The notes under the pieces: generated by a model
Told to the model about the DNA's origin: nothing
The model's database searches: none
What the model saw: only the letters and a program-made list of their open reading frames with translations
Shown here: positions 24,483 through 39,613 of the stretch, piece by piece
How positions within the stretch are numbered: the first letter of the stretch is position 1
How the letters are laid out: every line of letters starts with the position of its first letter
Position numbers and translations under genes: made by a program
Source: Himantopus leucocephalus
Taxonomy: Eukaryota > Chordata > Aves > Charadriiformes > Recurvirostridae
Assembly: GCA_003993805.1 (NCBI GenBank)
Contig: RSEF01000018.1
Span: 3,667,381 to 3,731,380, forward strand
Length of the DNA: 64,000 nt
Reading direction: 5' to 3'

Positions 24483-27400
24483 GCGAGTCTGGATGGTAGG
24501 TTCAGGAGCAGCAACAAGTGTAATGTCCACCTAATACACATGTAAAATGATGGGGGTGTTAAAATAGTTGACCGCTGTCGAAGCCGTAGTTCTGCATCCT
24601 CAGGAGGCTTTTGGCTTAGGGATGCTAGGCTGGCTGTTTGCGTCCTGCTAGGCTCAGGAAATGTAGTGACGATGTAGTAAAAGAGTTATATTTTTAGATG
24701 TGTCAAGCCGGCAGGGCTCTCCCTGACAGCAGTGTCCTCTCTCCTATTGAAGCATAATTCTGGCATGTGCCTGTGTCAGGTTCTGCCAGCTCGTAACATG
24801 TATTAATCACCACCAATGACTTTAGGGCAGTCTCCGTGTGGATATATATCAGGAGAATTGATGTGGAGCCTTTAACCTTTGAATCACTTGTTCATTTGTG
24901 AACCCAGCTGATGTTAACCCTGAGTTAATTACTGTCCCATGACTCTCAGGTGCAAGCCATCAGTGGATCTCAAACTGATTTGCAGACAACATCCAAGCAC
25001 AATATAAAACCACCGAAGTCAAAGGTAATGGAGCTGGCCTGGGATTAAGTTCCTCCTGGAGAGTGAACTTGAAGCAAATTCATAAGTGAGTATGGGGAGT
25101 GTACTTATGCTGTTTCTTTTTCAGAAGATAAATGGATGATTTTTAAGTGTCATCACAGACTTCTCTCATTAGCCTAAATTCACTTGAGAGTGCTTTTCTA
25201 TTCAGAATACATCATGTGGAATAGAAAGTGCTCAGCCACAAAGCAAGCTACAAAAAAAAGTTAATGATTTTAAGGCAAAGTTAGATATAAGCACTGATAA
25301 TGTTACAAATTGTGTTATTCCATTTTCTGTGGTGATGCACATCTGTTTCTTTCATTTCAATGCAAGTTTTTGTCTCGTAAAAGACCTCTGAGTTTGGGAG
25401 CGGAGTACTTGACTGTACTTTTCTGCTGGATGTTTTCAAGGCTTGTAACCTGGTACTAGCACGTAGGTATTTAAACTTTTAACTCTGTTTTAGGAATAAT
25501 GAGCGACTTCACTGATTCCTAGGTGGAATTAATGAGTACTTCTCACAAATTAAAAACAAACAAATCTCTCTCACAGGTCTGGGTTCAAAACACCTCCCCA
25601 CTGCCTTTTTAGTCCCTGTGTCTCGAGGGAGATGATGATAACTTGGACAAGGCAGGTTGTTACCGCAGTCTCCAGGTCTAATGAGCTGAGCTGATGGGAG
25701 GGGAAAAAAGAGAAGAAACTCTGTATTAATACTGTCCAGGGGTCTCTTTCATAGTGTTTTTTTTATTATGTGTGGTTTGTATTGAGGGAACTGAGGCAGA
25801 AGGACACATGACTTTGTCACAGTTGTAAAGAAACCCAAGCCTGGGAGATCAGCCTCTAAACGCAGTCCCTCTCACCCTGTCTGAACCAACTCCTGCGCTG
25901 AGCATTTTTCATGCTGCCCGTTGAGATGAGTTATCTCAGGGTAGGTGATTCCATCAACAGGACTCTGAGGCTTGTTCGAGACTCCTGACGAAAGACGGTG
26001 TGGTGGAGCTGTGGAGTTGGGTGATGGATGAGCTGCGGCTGCTCTGGTGTCGGTGGCTTTATCCGGAGTAGGGAGTGCCGTGAGCAGGAAGGAAGAGTTT
26101 GCGGAGAATGAATTCGATGCAGTGGAACGAAGTGTTCCCCTTAAATATGTTCTACAGCCAGAATAGCAGCAGGGTTTCAGCCAAGTAAGGGGCCTGCTGC
26201 AGGAACAGTTTGGCAAGGGAAAAAATATAGCCAAATTTGCGCTAAGCAGCCTGATAGTGGGTGGCTGGATTATGCAATCTTACTGATATTCAAAATTCAG
26301 TATCTCTTGCGAAGTGTCTCTGAATGAAATGGCATGGTAGAGCAGATAATTCTTTTTACTTTGTTTTCTTCCCCTCCACCCCCTTAAAAAGCTGTGCATT
26401 TAAACACCTCCATTCAAATTCTTGAAACTTGAGAAGTAAGACCGGGAGGACAGAGCTTGTAATGAAACCCACGTCAGGAACCTGAGGGCAGGGCTAGAAA
26501 ATAAGCTATTGCAATGTCAGATGTTCTTGGATTTCTTGAAACTTGGTCCTGGAAGGGATGAGCCAGAAAGGAATCCTAAGAAAAAGAGGAAAAATACGAT
26601 ATCATTTCACTTCAGTGTGTTCTTTTGTAAGTATAGTAATTTCTGGGAGAAGTATCAAGATTTACAGCTATTCTCACAGCTGCCTTGTGGGATGAATGAG
26701 CTCTCATGAATGGAAGAATCATCATCGTGTAGAAATCGGTGTGGTTTTGCCTTGGAGAGAGTGATCATAGTTCAACAGTTCTGCTCAACTACTTCTACTG
26801 TTTCGCTGTGTACAAAAAAGAATCGGCTTCTAATTGCCTGTCTTGAAAATTAAGGAAATCTGGCTGATTTAGTCTCATTGAGAGTAACTCTGACCTGACG
26901 AGGTTGAATTTTAATATTAGTTAAGGTGTATTTAAGAACACGTCTGTCTTGTCCCTCTTGTGCCCTTATTCTAGGAACAAGGGCGGTGTGAGCTTGGGTT
27001 ACAGATGCTACAAAGGTGTTGGAGCTGAAAGACAAAGGTTGTTGCTTGTAACGCTCTCTCTTGTGGACTTGGCCAGTATGGTCTGGAGCCCATGAGAGAT
27101 AATAGACAAAGGCAGCCCGTGGAGATGTTTTGCATTCTGGTGCTTGTCAAAGTACATCCCTACTTTGAAGCAGGATGTTCCCATGAGCAATCTTAGAAAT
27201 GCAGCCTAGCGTGGAGCCAAAGGCTTGCCCCTTCGTTAACCAAGCTCAGTAATGATATCCAGCGTAAAGGAACCCTCAAAGAAATGAGTAAGAAGAAACT
27301 ACAGCCCAGGTCTGAATATTTTCTGTATTGCAACCTCTGAGCACTGAGGAGTCTATGTGGAGTAAAGGCTGCTACCGGTGCGCTTTGTCCCATTGCCGTC

Positions 27401-27879
27401 CATTTTGGGGTTTAAAACCATCTTGAAATTGTTCTCCCAGCTTGCAGAAGTGGATGAGTGTTTACAGCTGGGGGAATGTGTGTGATACCCCTATTACAAC
27501 AGAGTCTGTGACTACAAGTTTTGATGTGAAACAGTCCTGCACAGAGTAAGAGAAACCACTTTTGGCTCCAGACCTTTGCTGTTCTGAAGCCGGTTCCTTC
27601 TGGTGGCTCTTGCCAGAGGAGGGGAGCCTTCCCGGGTTTCGATCCTCTGACTTACTCTGTAGACTTGGACCAACCGCTTCCACCATCTGCGCTTCCCAGA
27701 GCAGTTCCTAAACAAAAGCGCGCTTGCTATAAGTTCCCAGTGCTGCTTTGGCAATGCAAGTATTGAGTTTTCCATTTTCCTTCTCTGGATTTTGTTTCCC
27801 TTCACCTTTTAAGTTTCTTCCCTTTTCCCCAAGGGAGTGCTTATGTTCTCAGATTAAAAACAGAAAGTTGTTCAGTTTT

Positions 27880-28260
27880 CCGTGAAGGTTAATTTATTTA
27901 AAAATCTAGTTTTAGTATCCTTTCAAATGGTATTTTCCATATAAAAATATTTATTTTACTAAAACCACATCTTTCTGATGGAAAAATGTCTGGCCATTAA
28001 AAAAAGTCAACCGCTGTCTCGTAGCTTCAGTATATAAGTGTGTCTGTGGTACAACTATGACTTTTATGGAGTAAAGCAATTAGAGATTACTGGTTAAGTT
28101 CTCCATTTTAACTAAATTAATTATAAGATTATTTTTAGCTAAGGTATGAAAGTTTCATGCACTAGAGCCTTACTGTGACCTTCTGAATCCTAGAAATGTT
28201 AACGTTTAAACTGTAAAATTAGTGTGTTCAATTTTTTTATCTATGTGGCAAGGGAGCAGT
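27880..28260. promoter_or_regulatory. AT-rich block with TAATTA core, candidate conserved element
   Basis: AT-rich, stop-dense sequence including an ACTAAATTAATTATAAG segment near 28110 and several ATTTA/TAATT cores, without tandem structure. It resembles other candidate elements in the window. No functional evidence. Confidence 0.15.
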
Positions 28261-31200
28261 GGAAGCTAGGTAAAAGCTTGCTAAGGTTTTGTGCCAAACC
28301 GCCCCTAGACAGCTAAAGTGTAGTTTGTAGTTGCTTGTTATTAGATAATGCAGCTCTGTGGTGGTCTGAACTGGAGAATTTTAGACTGCGGGTCTCGGGA
28401 GCCAGTCTCTGCATCACTGCAGGCTTCCGGAGCGCTGGCTGCAAAGGGATGTAAAAAGCCTGTAGTAAAAGCTCTGAAGCCAGCCTCTTGGGTTGTCGTG
28501 GCCTCTGGCACTCAAAATGCTTTGAGAAAGAATTTTTTCTGGAAGGAAAGAAAAAGAAATTACTTTGAAATTACTTTTTGTTGTCTTGTGTTGAAGACAA
28601 GAGAGGAAGATGTGTTGAGGAGGTACAAAGTCTCTCCTCTCTTGGAGTCCATGCTGAAGACCAAATCCAATCTGAGCTGATAAGCAGGTTGTTTTTATTA
28701 CGGGACTAGCAGTGTTTTAATCTCTGTCTCATGGAAGAGCATTTGGAAGTTGCCCCTCGTGTATTAAATTAGGCTATTAAATCCCATAGTTCTCTCCAAC
28801 AAAGCTCTATGTTTCAGGGATCTATTAGCAAGAGCCAAACAACCCAGTAAAAGCTCAATTACTTTTGGGAGAGAGAGATTAGAAAGTAAAAGAAGTGATA
28901 ACCATAAGTCTTAAGGAAACACCTCTTCTTTCTTGGTGGTCTGGATACAGCTCGCTTCCTCTAGCACTCTCTGTGTCTTCCTCCCTGGAATGACTGTCAC
29001 CCCTTCTGGGGCACAAAATCCTTTTTCAAGTTACAGGAGTCTCCTGGTCTCTCCCTGCCTGGCTCCTTTCAACACTACTGTGCCTACAAATGGGTACCCA
29101 CTTCCTCTTTTGCTCCTCGTTTTTTCCCTGTACAGCCGTTGCTGAACACAAAAAAACGTTCTTACATGATGCGATGCCCAGGGACCAGCATGCCGGGTGT
29201 GCCTATGCGAGTGTGGATCTGCTCTGTTTCTGTGCCAAACCCAGGGGTGGCCGTGGCGGGATCTTTCGGAAGGTGGGAAATGATTCTGGAGCTGATGTGG
29301 TGAAATGATGCTAAGTGCCGTGTCCTTTGCATTTTTAAACAGCAGAACAGGTGAATAAACCAACACAGTACAGCTGATTATGAAATAACTGGATTATTCA
29401 ATATATGTAAAAAAGCATCGTCCACGTTGCTCCTCAGATGCCGTGGCCGGTCTCTGGCAGCTTTGCAATCCTGGCAAAACAAGTACAAGTCCGCAGCTCG
29501 CAGACTTTTCTAAGCGGTGTTATTCTATCCCTGTGCACTGTGTTAAGTAACTGAGGGAGGAAGTGGTTTTAATTAGACTGCATACAGATCACCAATGAAA
29601 TACATTTTGACTTTTGAAAACTAATAGGTAGAATCAATCTGCAGTAAAGAAAGTCTTTTGCTGATTAAATATCACTTCATCCTTCTTTGAGGCCAAAACG
29701 TTTACCTCTTTAACTGCTTGAATGCTTAGAGAGACTTCCAGGGGCAAAGAAACAAGGGTGAAGAAAATCTTCATTTTCTTGGTATTTGAAGGGGTACGCC
29801 TATCTCTTGGCTCTCCATATTCTGATTAAAAAGGTCGACTTTCCAGATTTGTCTAGATCATTAGGAAGAACATTAAGTAATGCCTTTTTTTTTTTAATGC
29901 TTTCGGGGTTGCTGGAGTGATGTTTCCAAGCAGCTGTAGGCACAGAGGAGTCGTGGGTTGCAAGGCAGTGTGAAAAGTCCTTCATCTCAATGCACTGCCT
30001 CTTGCTATGAGCATGCATATTGCCTCTTCTGCAGTGACGTTATTTGTTTTGCAGAAAACAACACTGAGAGAGAGAAAATAGGAGGTTTTCTCCCAGGGCC
30101 ATGCCACCAAAGGACAGACTAGAGCTTGAAGCGTGGTTATGAAGGTATCAGCCCGTCTTCAACCTGTTGTCCCTGCCCCACTGTACAATTTGGAGACCTT
30201 GTCACAAACAAGGACTGGAAAATGTTGCGTGATGTACAAAGCTAGAACTAAAGAGCCTCTTTTGCACAGGTCTTGCGTTCCCTCCCGTAACCCATGCCTA
30301 GCAATTTAAAAGCAAGAACAGCCTCCTAGCAACTCCAAGAGGGAAATACCTGCCTTAGCACAGCAGAAAGCTTTCCTGGGGGGCTGGTTACAAACTTCAA
30401 ACTTCTAGGTGGTACAAAAAGCTTCACGCCAACCCATTTTTAATTGCAGCCCGTGAGGAGTCTCCCAAAATTCCAGGTAGATCTCAAGCCAGATGCCGTC
30501 CCCCTGGCTGGCATTGTGCTGGTGATGCTGGAGGAAGGACAGCAGAGGTGGACACAGCCCACCAAGCAGCAGCCACTGGTGAGTGAAAACTGCTCCTGAC
30601 CCCCTCTCCTTGCAGAGGGCACCTGACTGTCAGGGGAAACGCAGAAGATAATATCTGGAAGTATAAAAGCAAATTGAGCATCTCGCTGATGCAGAAACCT
30701 GGTCCCTCCTTTCTCTTCAGCAGGAGGTGATCTTGTCCACCCTGACCTTCTCCCCGCTCTCTCTCTGTGCTAATTAGACCGGGCTTTGAAGTATCAGGCC
30801 TTTATGTTGGTGATGTTAGCATATAATTTCTAGTAATTTAACCAATTGTTTTAAAAATTAACCTTTAGCACTGTGAGCTCCTCTTACGGAGAAAGGGTGT
30901 CGATTCCCGATTGGTGCAGTGAAAAGCTGTTGGCAGCCTTTGCTGCAGGTTAGTTCTACTGGGCTGGTGAATTTAGGGTGTTTTTTTTCTGTAGCAATTA
31001 AAATACAGGACCTGCAGTATTGTTGCACACGTGGCAGCAGCACGTAAATGAACGTGTTGATATAGCAGCTTTGCAAACATCCCAAATGTCTTCTGGATTC
31101 GTGTTTCCTCTGCCCGTGATATGTCTTAAAAAGAGAACAATAAAATGGAATTTTGTAAAATCACCATTTTGGGTTTTACCTTACCTCTCAGTGTGATAAA

Positions 31201-34200
31201 ACTAAGAGCTTAGCTCGGGGATATTGCATTGTTCATGGCTTTTGAAAGCAGAGAATCTGGACCATTTATTTAATTGAAATGTAAACTTATGACACTTCAC
31301 GTGTTACGTCGGTAGACAAGTTGCGGGCTTGGAACAAGGCCATGTGTCTGCACTAGCAGGGAATTAAAACTGCCAACGACAGGCTAATCCTATGTGCTGG
31401 TGAGTCAAACTGTGATGACAATAGAAGCCGTGTTTCAGAAACAAAATGTTAGCGCCGATTATGTCTTTCCCTGTCAGCAAAAGGGGGTGCCAGTTGCTGA
31501 GAAATGTGATGCATTTTAGGTTATAGCTCCTTATGATTTTTTTAATGAAATCTGATGCACATTTTCATGGATAATAGCCCATGTTAATTATTTTGAAGGT
31601 CCGCCCTATCATTGCACAGTGGTGCACATAGATAGATGAGCTGGTACCCTATGTGGTCACCACCACTGGTGCATCTGAAAGTGTCGTGATCTTTAACTTG
31701 CCTAAGCTTTTTTTTTTTTTCCCCCCAATTCTGTCCTTGACATCCATGTGCAACTGTGTGCGTTCTGTGCTTGGAATTTAAACCGATACTTTGGAAGTGG
31801 ATGTCAGGTTACATTTCTAGACATTAGTGTCAAGAAAGCGATCATCAAAGTGGGGATTTTTTGGGAGGAGGAGGATGTATTGTGATGGAACAGGAATACT
31901 TGTTTTTATGTCTTTCCACTCTAGCAGTTATCACAGTAATTGGGGAAAAACAACAAAGAATTTCTTAATTTCTCATTGCCTCTTCTTCTCTTTTTATCAT
32001 TGTGGAGCAGTGAAAGAAACTGCCAGAGAAAGGTCACTCTCAGCAGTGCGTCTATAGCAACCTGCAGAGATGGGATTCTCTCTGGCTTTATTGAGGGCAA
32101 GAAGGGTTCAAGGTGGATGTGCTGATGGTGGGGTTGCTCTGGTGGGAAACCTTGAAGCGGGGTGGGAAGTCGAGCCAGGAGTGCGCTGACTTTATTAGCG
32201 GTGAAGTTTGCTAGTGTAGGTATGTCTGTGAGGAGCTGGAAGAGCAGCGAGCTCCGTACCAGCTGAAGGTTAGCAAACCCTCCCCGTGCCTCTGGCTGCA
32301 GCCGCAAAAATAATGTTGTGAGCCTGACAGATTTTGTTTGGCACTCTGGTATAAGTCATAGCTTACTGCCATATGCTGTCTCTGCAGGAAGAGAGATTGC
32401 TGTATATTTAAAGCAGCGGTAGGAAAGCTTTTCTAATGCAGATGAGGCCAAAAATTAAATTCCAGGCTTTGGGCTGGATTGGGCCAAGTGCTTGGCTCTC
32501 CTGAGGACATAAGGTGGGCCTGGGGCGGTGTGGCACCCCCATGGAGACGGTGGTTGTTTATGATCCCTCACTAGTCCTTCACTAGGATGTGCTCTAGAGC
32601 AACTCTGCTCAGCATGGAATTCACTGTAGGAATAACTGAAATGACACATGTAATTCTCACTATTAATTTATTTAAAGTACTGCTTATTGTAGTGGGAATA
32701 CTACAAGCATAAAAAGCATAATACACCAATATGCTGATAATCTCTTAAATCCAATTCTCTCTCGGACCTAATGGACCATTTTTGATGGACGAATGTTTTT
32801 TAACAGCTGAAAGAATCAAAATGACTTGTGTTCCCATTGCAGGCAGCAAGATTCCTGGGAAATGTGTTAAATTGTCTCTTTACTGATCAGATAAGGAGGG
32901 TGAATGAAGACAGTAATTATACTGCAGTATCTGATTTTTTAATAAGTAGAGGAGCAGACTTGTTCTTGTGAGAAAATCTTAGTTTACTTTTAATTCACAC
33001 TTAACTTGCATGGATTATTCTCTTCACTATACAGCAGCTTTTAATATAGTGACAGGATCAATAAGGGAAGAAAGTTTGTTATATGCCACTGCTTGTCTGT
33101 GTGCATCAATGTCCAAATGTTAAAAAAAAAACCCCACAAACAAACTGGAGATTTTTCCATAGGTGGCAATTTGAAAGATCTTGAAAATCTGATTGAAAAG
33201 TGTCTGAAGAAACTTTCTTCTTTCAGGAAAGTATTTTGCGGGAACACAGATTTCCATCTGAGCTTTCTGTGGGAGTTTTTCAGAGTAATTAGTTTAGACA
33301 ACATGATTTTGATCTGATGTGCTGGCAGAAAATATTGATATTAAGACCAAAATTTCAAAGTCAAACTCTCTTAGGAAAGTTAAAATATTGCAAGAAAATG
33401 TGGCTTTATTTTGGGTTGTGTGGTTGGTTTTTTTTTTCCATTTCAGAAGAAGGAGTAGAAGCTGACTAAGCCTCAGTCTGTATTTTGCCTAGTCCAAAAT
33501 TAAAGGGGTATCATCAGAAAATGTGTGGCACCGACATTTACAAATTCCTCATTTTAATAGGCATTTCAAACTAGTCGTCAAAAACGTAAGGCATATAGCC
33601 AGCTGTTTTCATTAACTACATCATTAGATTTTCACTTAAATATTAGCGGGTGGCCGTGTTGCAGTTTGAGGAGCTCCAGTAGGATACCATGAAGACAAGA
33701 TGCTCTGTCCGGACAGAGAAAGGAATTGTAAATACCAAAGCCAATAAGCACATACTCTGCCAAAACTCTGCTTTTCCGAACGCTTTGAGATTTGTGCAGA
33801 GAGCCTGTGGAACGTGCGCTGGGCCAGCTTTGCTTTTTGTACCTGAAGACACTGTGTTTGTCTTCATGTACCGCAGCGTGCGGAGCTGCCCATTCCCTCA
33901 TCCCTTCGTTCCTGCGGAAAGTAGGATCTGTGCCTTAGGTTCTTTTTATTTTCTTTATTTTTTTTAAAATTAATCTGCTTTTCTCTCTTCCGCTACTTTT
34001 GGACTGCTGTTTGGGGAACAAAACACTTTTTAAAAAATTACTCTCCTCTGGAGGGATCTTACAGGGAAGGCAGCAGGAGTTACCCAGCTCAGCGCTTCTC
34101 TCGTGCGCTAAAATTCACTCTGGAGCTGGAGGAAAAGTACTCCATCCCTCTTTCTGTGCAGAAAGCCCAGAATCTCAGTGTGCCGTTGCGGTGCCAATGC

Positions 34201-35166
34201 TTTTTCCCTGGGAAACTTCAGTACAGAAACAAGACTAACTCAACCTGGTTTGGGGTAGGACAAACCAAGGGGGAGCACTGGGGGGTGGGAATGACGCCTG
34301 CCCGAGCGTGCAAAGTGCCCTGCAATCCCTTTGCATATTCCTCATCTAACAAGACACCAGTTTTTGCAGAAATTGCTGATTCCCCTTAACTCCCCCTGTT
34401 GCTACAGACATGGGGGTATCACGGATGCTGTATAAATGCTCATTTAGTCATAATAAATGAGGCAACAAACTCCCACGTTTCCCTGATGCCTGAGCTGCTT
34501 TTAGTATAACTTTTGTTCTTACGATGTTTTAGTACTGAAATATCTTACTGAAGGGCATAGGGGAGGAATCAGTCTTTTTCTTTTTTGGCTCTTATCAGTT
34601 TGAAGGTGATTCAGTATAGCCTGTGTTTCACTATTGCCGACGGTCCCACTGTAGCTGCAACCTCGCATCTACAGCTGGAAGGGGGTAGGGGGGGAGAGTT
34701 TTTTTTATTTCAGTGAGAAGTGGTGCGAAATAGAGATTTGTGTATTCTGGAAGAAGTTTAGGGATTCTGATTCCTTTTTTTAAAAAAAAAAAGTTAAAAA
34801 GAATTTGCTCTGGCAGCAGATGCTCCCAGGCTGCTGGCGCAGGCAGGAGGCAGCACACCCAGGACAGATTACTCGTTATCACAGTTTCCACTTTCTCTGT
34901 CTGAAGCTATCCAGACTCGCAGCCCAGAAGGAAAAGAACCAGAATGCAGAGTATCGAAGCGGTCTGATCATTAATTCTGCATCTCCTCCTTGAAATGACA
35001 CATCCTCACAACTGCCAGAAAAATGGTGCATTTTAGCCTTTTTTTTCATAAGAAAAATATACTGCTGGTGATGATATGCTCTGCACGCATCAGCCTTTCT
35101 GACAGTTCGCCCTGAAGATTTTGAGTGCCCTGGCCAATTTCAGCTCAGGCGAACAAAAACTTCAGA

Positions 35167-35216
35167 NAAAAAAAAAAAAAAACCAAAACAAACAAACAAA
35201 AAAACCCCCAAAAAAC
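35167..35216. repeat. A-rich low-complexity tract with a single N
   Basis: N at 35167, then a run of A followed by an A/C-rich stretch (ccaaaacaaacaaacaaaaaa). Simple low-complexity DNA where assembly was uncertain. Confidence 0.8.
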
Positions 35217-38200
35217 AGACAGCAGTTGAGGGAAACCCAATTAGAGGACCCGTGGAGGGGAAGAAGGTGTGAGTCCACAGTTTCACAAGGCTTGCCAGAC
35301 TCTACAAAGGGTGGAGGTGTTATGAATCCCCTAGCTGCGGAAAAACTTCAGTAGGAGTTTGTTGCAGCAGAAGGCACAAAATGCTCTCTGGCACGAGGCA
35401 GGGACTCGCTCCTCTTTGGTTTCTCTGGTGTGTAGCGAGGAGCGCCCTGACACAGCAGCTGCAGCGTAATTCTGTATAAACGCTCTCAGATATGACTCAC
35501 AGGTCCATTGCAAATGAGGATTTATAACTTTTGGCAATATTGGAAATACTTGTTTACTCTAACAGCATAGGTCACTTATTTTCCAAACAATACTTTCTTT
35601 TTTTTTTTCCTTAGTCTGTTCTCCTGATTTTAGGACTGCATTGCTTCCTTAGCCCTTCACTCATGCTGCTCCCAGTGCCTATCCAGCTCAGTAATTGCAT
35701 TTCTTCCCGTGCTATTGCTTGGGTCTTCTGTGTCAGCCTGAATCCAAGCTCCAGTGCTCTGAAATCAGAGAAGCGTAAGCATGTATGAGTGATTAAAGAC
35801 TTGCTCTGGCTCCTGATGATGTTCAAAGATGTTTGCCCACATGCGTTCCTGCAACTGGTAGGATGTCTGTTATAGCTATGCACAGCTTTTTCTCTGTCTG
35901 TGACTATGCGAGCTGATTTGAGCCATGTTATCTCTAGCTGCAGCCTTCAGCTCTTGCCCTGACTCTGGTGTGAGAGGAAAGAAAAATCACTAACGTGAGA
36001 CAAATGAAGAATGAAAATTGGGAGATCTCATTTTAATAAAGTTCATGCTGTTCCTGGATTTACTGCTGTAGGATCTTGAGGAAATCACGTCAAGCTAATA
36101 ATGGTCTCCTTGTATGCATCGTCCGGACTAAGAGAGAAAAAAATCAGTGTACAGTGATCATCAGAAGGGGGGAGATGTGGATACAGGCAGTGTTGGCTCC
36201 GTACCGGCGTTTGGCCACATCATGCCAGGGCAGACCTTTCCCTGGTTTAATGGCACAATTGTGGGTAGAAAGTATTTCCATGTCTTTGTTTAAAACCTGC
36301 TGCCTTGTAGTTTCACTTGGTGTTCTCTAGTTTGTGAATTGCAGGAGATGGTGAATGGCTGGGCGAGGTAGTGGTGTGTGGAAAGCCACTTATCCCACTG
36401 ACATGAAGTTATTCTATCTCTGTCCTTCACCTGTCAGCTTTAAAATGTGAGAGCACGCGGTCCTTAATGGAAGAAGTGCTACTTGGTGTCTTTTTAGCTC
36501 AGAAATGAATGCAAGGTTCAGCTGACACTGGATATCTGACCACCAGCCTGTTCTCTGACAGTAATTTTCAGATTTGGGTAGCTTTAGCCTGCTGTCAGCC
36601 TGCGGAAAAGATTTCTCTCTTATCTCTGACACAGCATCTTCCCCCCTCCAGGTGCTGGGTGGGATGGGAGGGTGGCAGCAGCAGGAGGTGGCTTCCTGGC
36701 ACTTCTGTTCAGTGCCCTGTAATGGGATTTTCGCATTCTGTTTCTTTGCATGCTGCTCTTTAGGGACTATTCTGCCTTCCTGCAGGCACGCAGGTGTGTG
36801 AGATGTGGCGAGGGATTATCTCTTCTCAGGTGCTGCGTTTGCATTCTATGGAAACCGTGCTGTTATTCTCCTACTGCATTTGCAAAATACCTGCAAGTCA
36901 TAAGAAACATGGATTTTATTCTAAATAGAACTGAGGAGAATAATAAAGTTCATACTGGTGCTGGGTCACAAGCGAAGAGCCGGATTTGCTCAGCTTTTGG
37001 AGTCCAGTGAAATTTCTGTGGTCTTCAGTGGAAAAATATGGGACATCAAAATGTTGTTGCGACCTCAAGTCATTGATTTTTTCTAATTGAGAACTTAATC
37101 AAAGAAAAATGAGGAAGCTTCAATTCACTTCTCACCCTCGCAACAAATAAGGATGCTAACTGCCAGAAAAATGTTCTAATGATTGTATCGTGTTGGTCCT
37201 CTTAAAAGAGGCAAGTGTTTTAAATGGCATTATGATAATGATGTGATCATTGTCTGGGCTGGCTTAATGAGTTTAGCGGCTGTTGCAATATTAAATACTC
37301 TGCACTTGAGAAAAATACCTCCTGTTCTATTCCAAAAAGATCAGAAAAAGCTGGTAGAGCTTTTGCTCTTGTGCTGGATATGTCACGTGTAATTCTATAC
37401 ACTGCCAAAATAGCTGCTAGTTTGGACACTGCAGTCCTCTGTGGATTTGGCAGCTTTGGTGCTTCAACATAAACACAAGAATAGGCTCTCGGTGGCTGTA
37501 CTCCGAACTGATTAATAAATTATATGCAAATTTGACATATTGGAGAGGGTGGACAAGTGGTTGGAGTGTGCATTATATGTGTGTACGTGTATAAAAAAGT
37601 GAGTTGAGAGTGTCAGGAAAGACAGGATTCTGTGTCAGTCTTGAATAATTAATGTGGGTGTTGAGGGGGTGTTGCAAAGAGAAAAAGAAGGTGCAATGCG
37701 TAGGGAGGAAGCAAGACGGCCCCATACGAGACCCTGTCCCTGGTCTGGTTCTGTTAAGCCGTCTCCAGTTGCTCTGTTAGAAGGCAGAGATGGCCCCAAG
37801 GACACTTCCATCAGTGGTGCTAGTTTGCCTCCTCTTGGCAGTGCTGCCCTGGGGATTGCGAGCTCTGGGAATACCTGTGTCTCGGCCGGTGTCCTGCGTA
37901 GGTCAGGGAAAGGCAGACGGCAGGTGGTGATGGAGAACGCCTGCATGGCTTCGCTGGAGAGCTCGTCTTGACCAGTCCCAGTCCAACTGAGCGTGACAGG
38001 ATCTGCTGGAAATGCCAGGCAAAGGTCAGAAAACACAGGCGTGCAAGCAAGTCCAGTTTTAATGGAGTTTTTTTGTTTGAGAACAAAATAATTATGTACC
38101 TCAGACTGTGGAAAGACTCTTTCTTCTGGCCTTGAATAATTTTAAACTAAAATTGTGAGGGCTCTCAGTTAGGTGGATCATTACTAACTCAAATATGTGA

Positions 38201-39613
38201 TATCCTGCAGAATGAGGTATCTCCTGTTGCTGTACAGTGTTTTGGATGGGAGTGTTCAGTTCATGTGCCTGATTGCTCAGGACTTCTCTTCGGCACCCAT
38301 TTCCCTTTAAAAGCGCATAACGTAAATGCTCCAACTCTCTGTTGTTTCTGTGCAAAGGAGCCAGGTCAGGACTGAGAATGGCATCTCTGGGAATTAACGT
38401 TTTTTGTACTGGAAATGTAAAATGATTTTCCAGGCTGTTGAAATTTAATTAGTTTTACTGCTTAATAACAATGCTTTGTATCTTCTGTTAATCCCTAACA
38501 AAAATTAATTCAAACACCCATGAATTCTGATGGGAGATGTGGGCAAATAAGAGCTTCTTACAACTTCTGGGTATGGTGACAAGCAATTGTTTTGCCCTCA
38601 TCATTGGAAATTCATTCAGTCCCTGAAAATTTTGAATTAAAGAAAACTTTAAGAGACTTGCCTAGAGCGTTAAAGATACTTGGAGCATTAATACAGTAAT
38701 ATGCTTCATGTTGTGGTTTGCATGAGAAAGATATTAAAGGGTTAAGGAGCATGCAAGAAGTCAAAGATACGCAGTAGATCATAACTCAGTTTGGAGAGTC
38801 CCACAAGTCAAGTGACAGCGCTCTGATTCACAGCATGTGTCTGTCTAGACACGCGCTCTTTTCTTCACGCCAGAAAAAAAATGTCAGGTTTCATCGGTAC
38901 CTGGGTAGAGATCCAGGCGTAAAAACTGTAACTACTTTGCAGAGTTCTGGCACAAAGGATTTGTTGCTGTGTTCAGGTATTTATTCTTATCCTAATGTAT
39001 ATGCTTGGAAGTATGGCAGGAGACAAAGAAAATACATACTTATTTGTCATGTGGAGGAAACGTTCTGCTTTTTTCATTTAGTCAATTAAGACGTTGTTTG
39101 TAAGTACAAAATGTTTGTTCTAGACAAACTGATATATGAAGTTGAGCTGGGGCTGCATTTTCCAGGAACAAACAGTCCCGTGGAATGCGTACTCGCAGTT
39201 GACATTTCTCCCGGCTCCAAACAGCAAGTAGATTTTTGTAAAATCTTTTCCAGTTTCTCAGTGTGAATATCAATGATGGAGGGTTTTTTTTTTTCATGAT
39301 AAACTCATTCAGCTATTAAATTACTGGAAAGAAACCCACCACTTCAACAAAGATGCCTGAATGAGTCATGTGCATTTATAAATATAAAGGATGTCATTAT
39401 GATTGGTTTCTGACCCTAAAAAAAAAAAGCCACTTCACAATTGCCCTGTGGTTTTCATTTAAAAACACACACCACTTTTTTAACATCATAAATAAATAGC
39501 ACTGGTATTAAAATTCTGCACATGCAGCTCTGAGCCTCTGTTGTTTGTCTTGGTATAAATCTCTACATTAACTTTTTTCTGTGGAACTTTTAGTGGATTA
39601 GAGGTATTGAGGG

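Larger units (their letters stand above)
22601..39613. other. Long non-coding stretch, no gene recognised
   Basis: About 17 kb with no convincing exon on either strand; frames above 100 codons are few and unlike known proteins. GC-richer sequence continues to about 23490, then AT-leaning DNA dominates. It holds poly-A/T tracts (24462-24482; near 31710; 35168-35183), single Ns at 24461 and 35167, and a candidate block at 27880-28260. Confidence 0.6.
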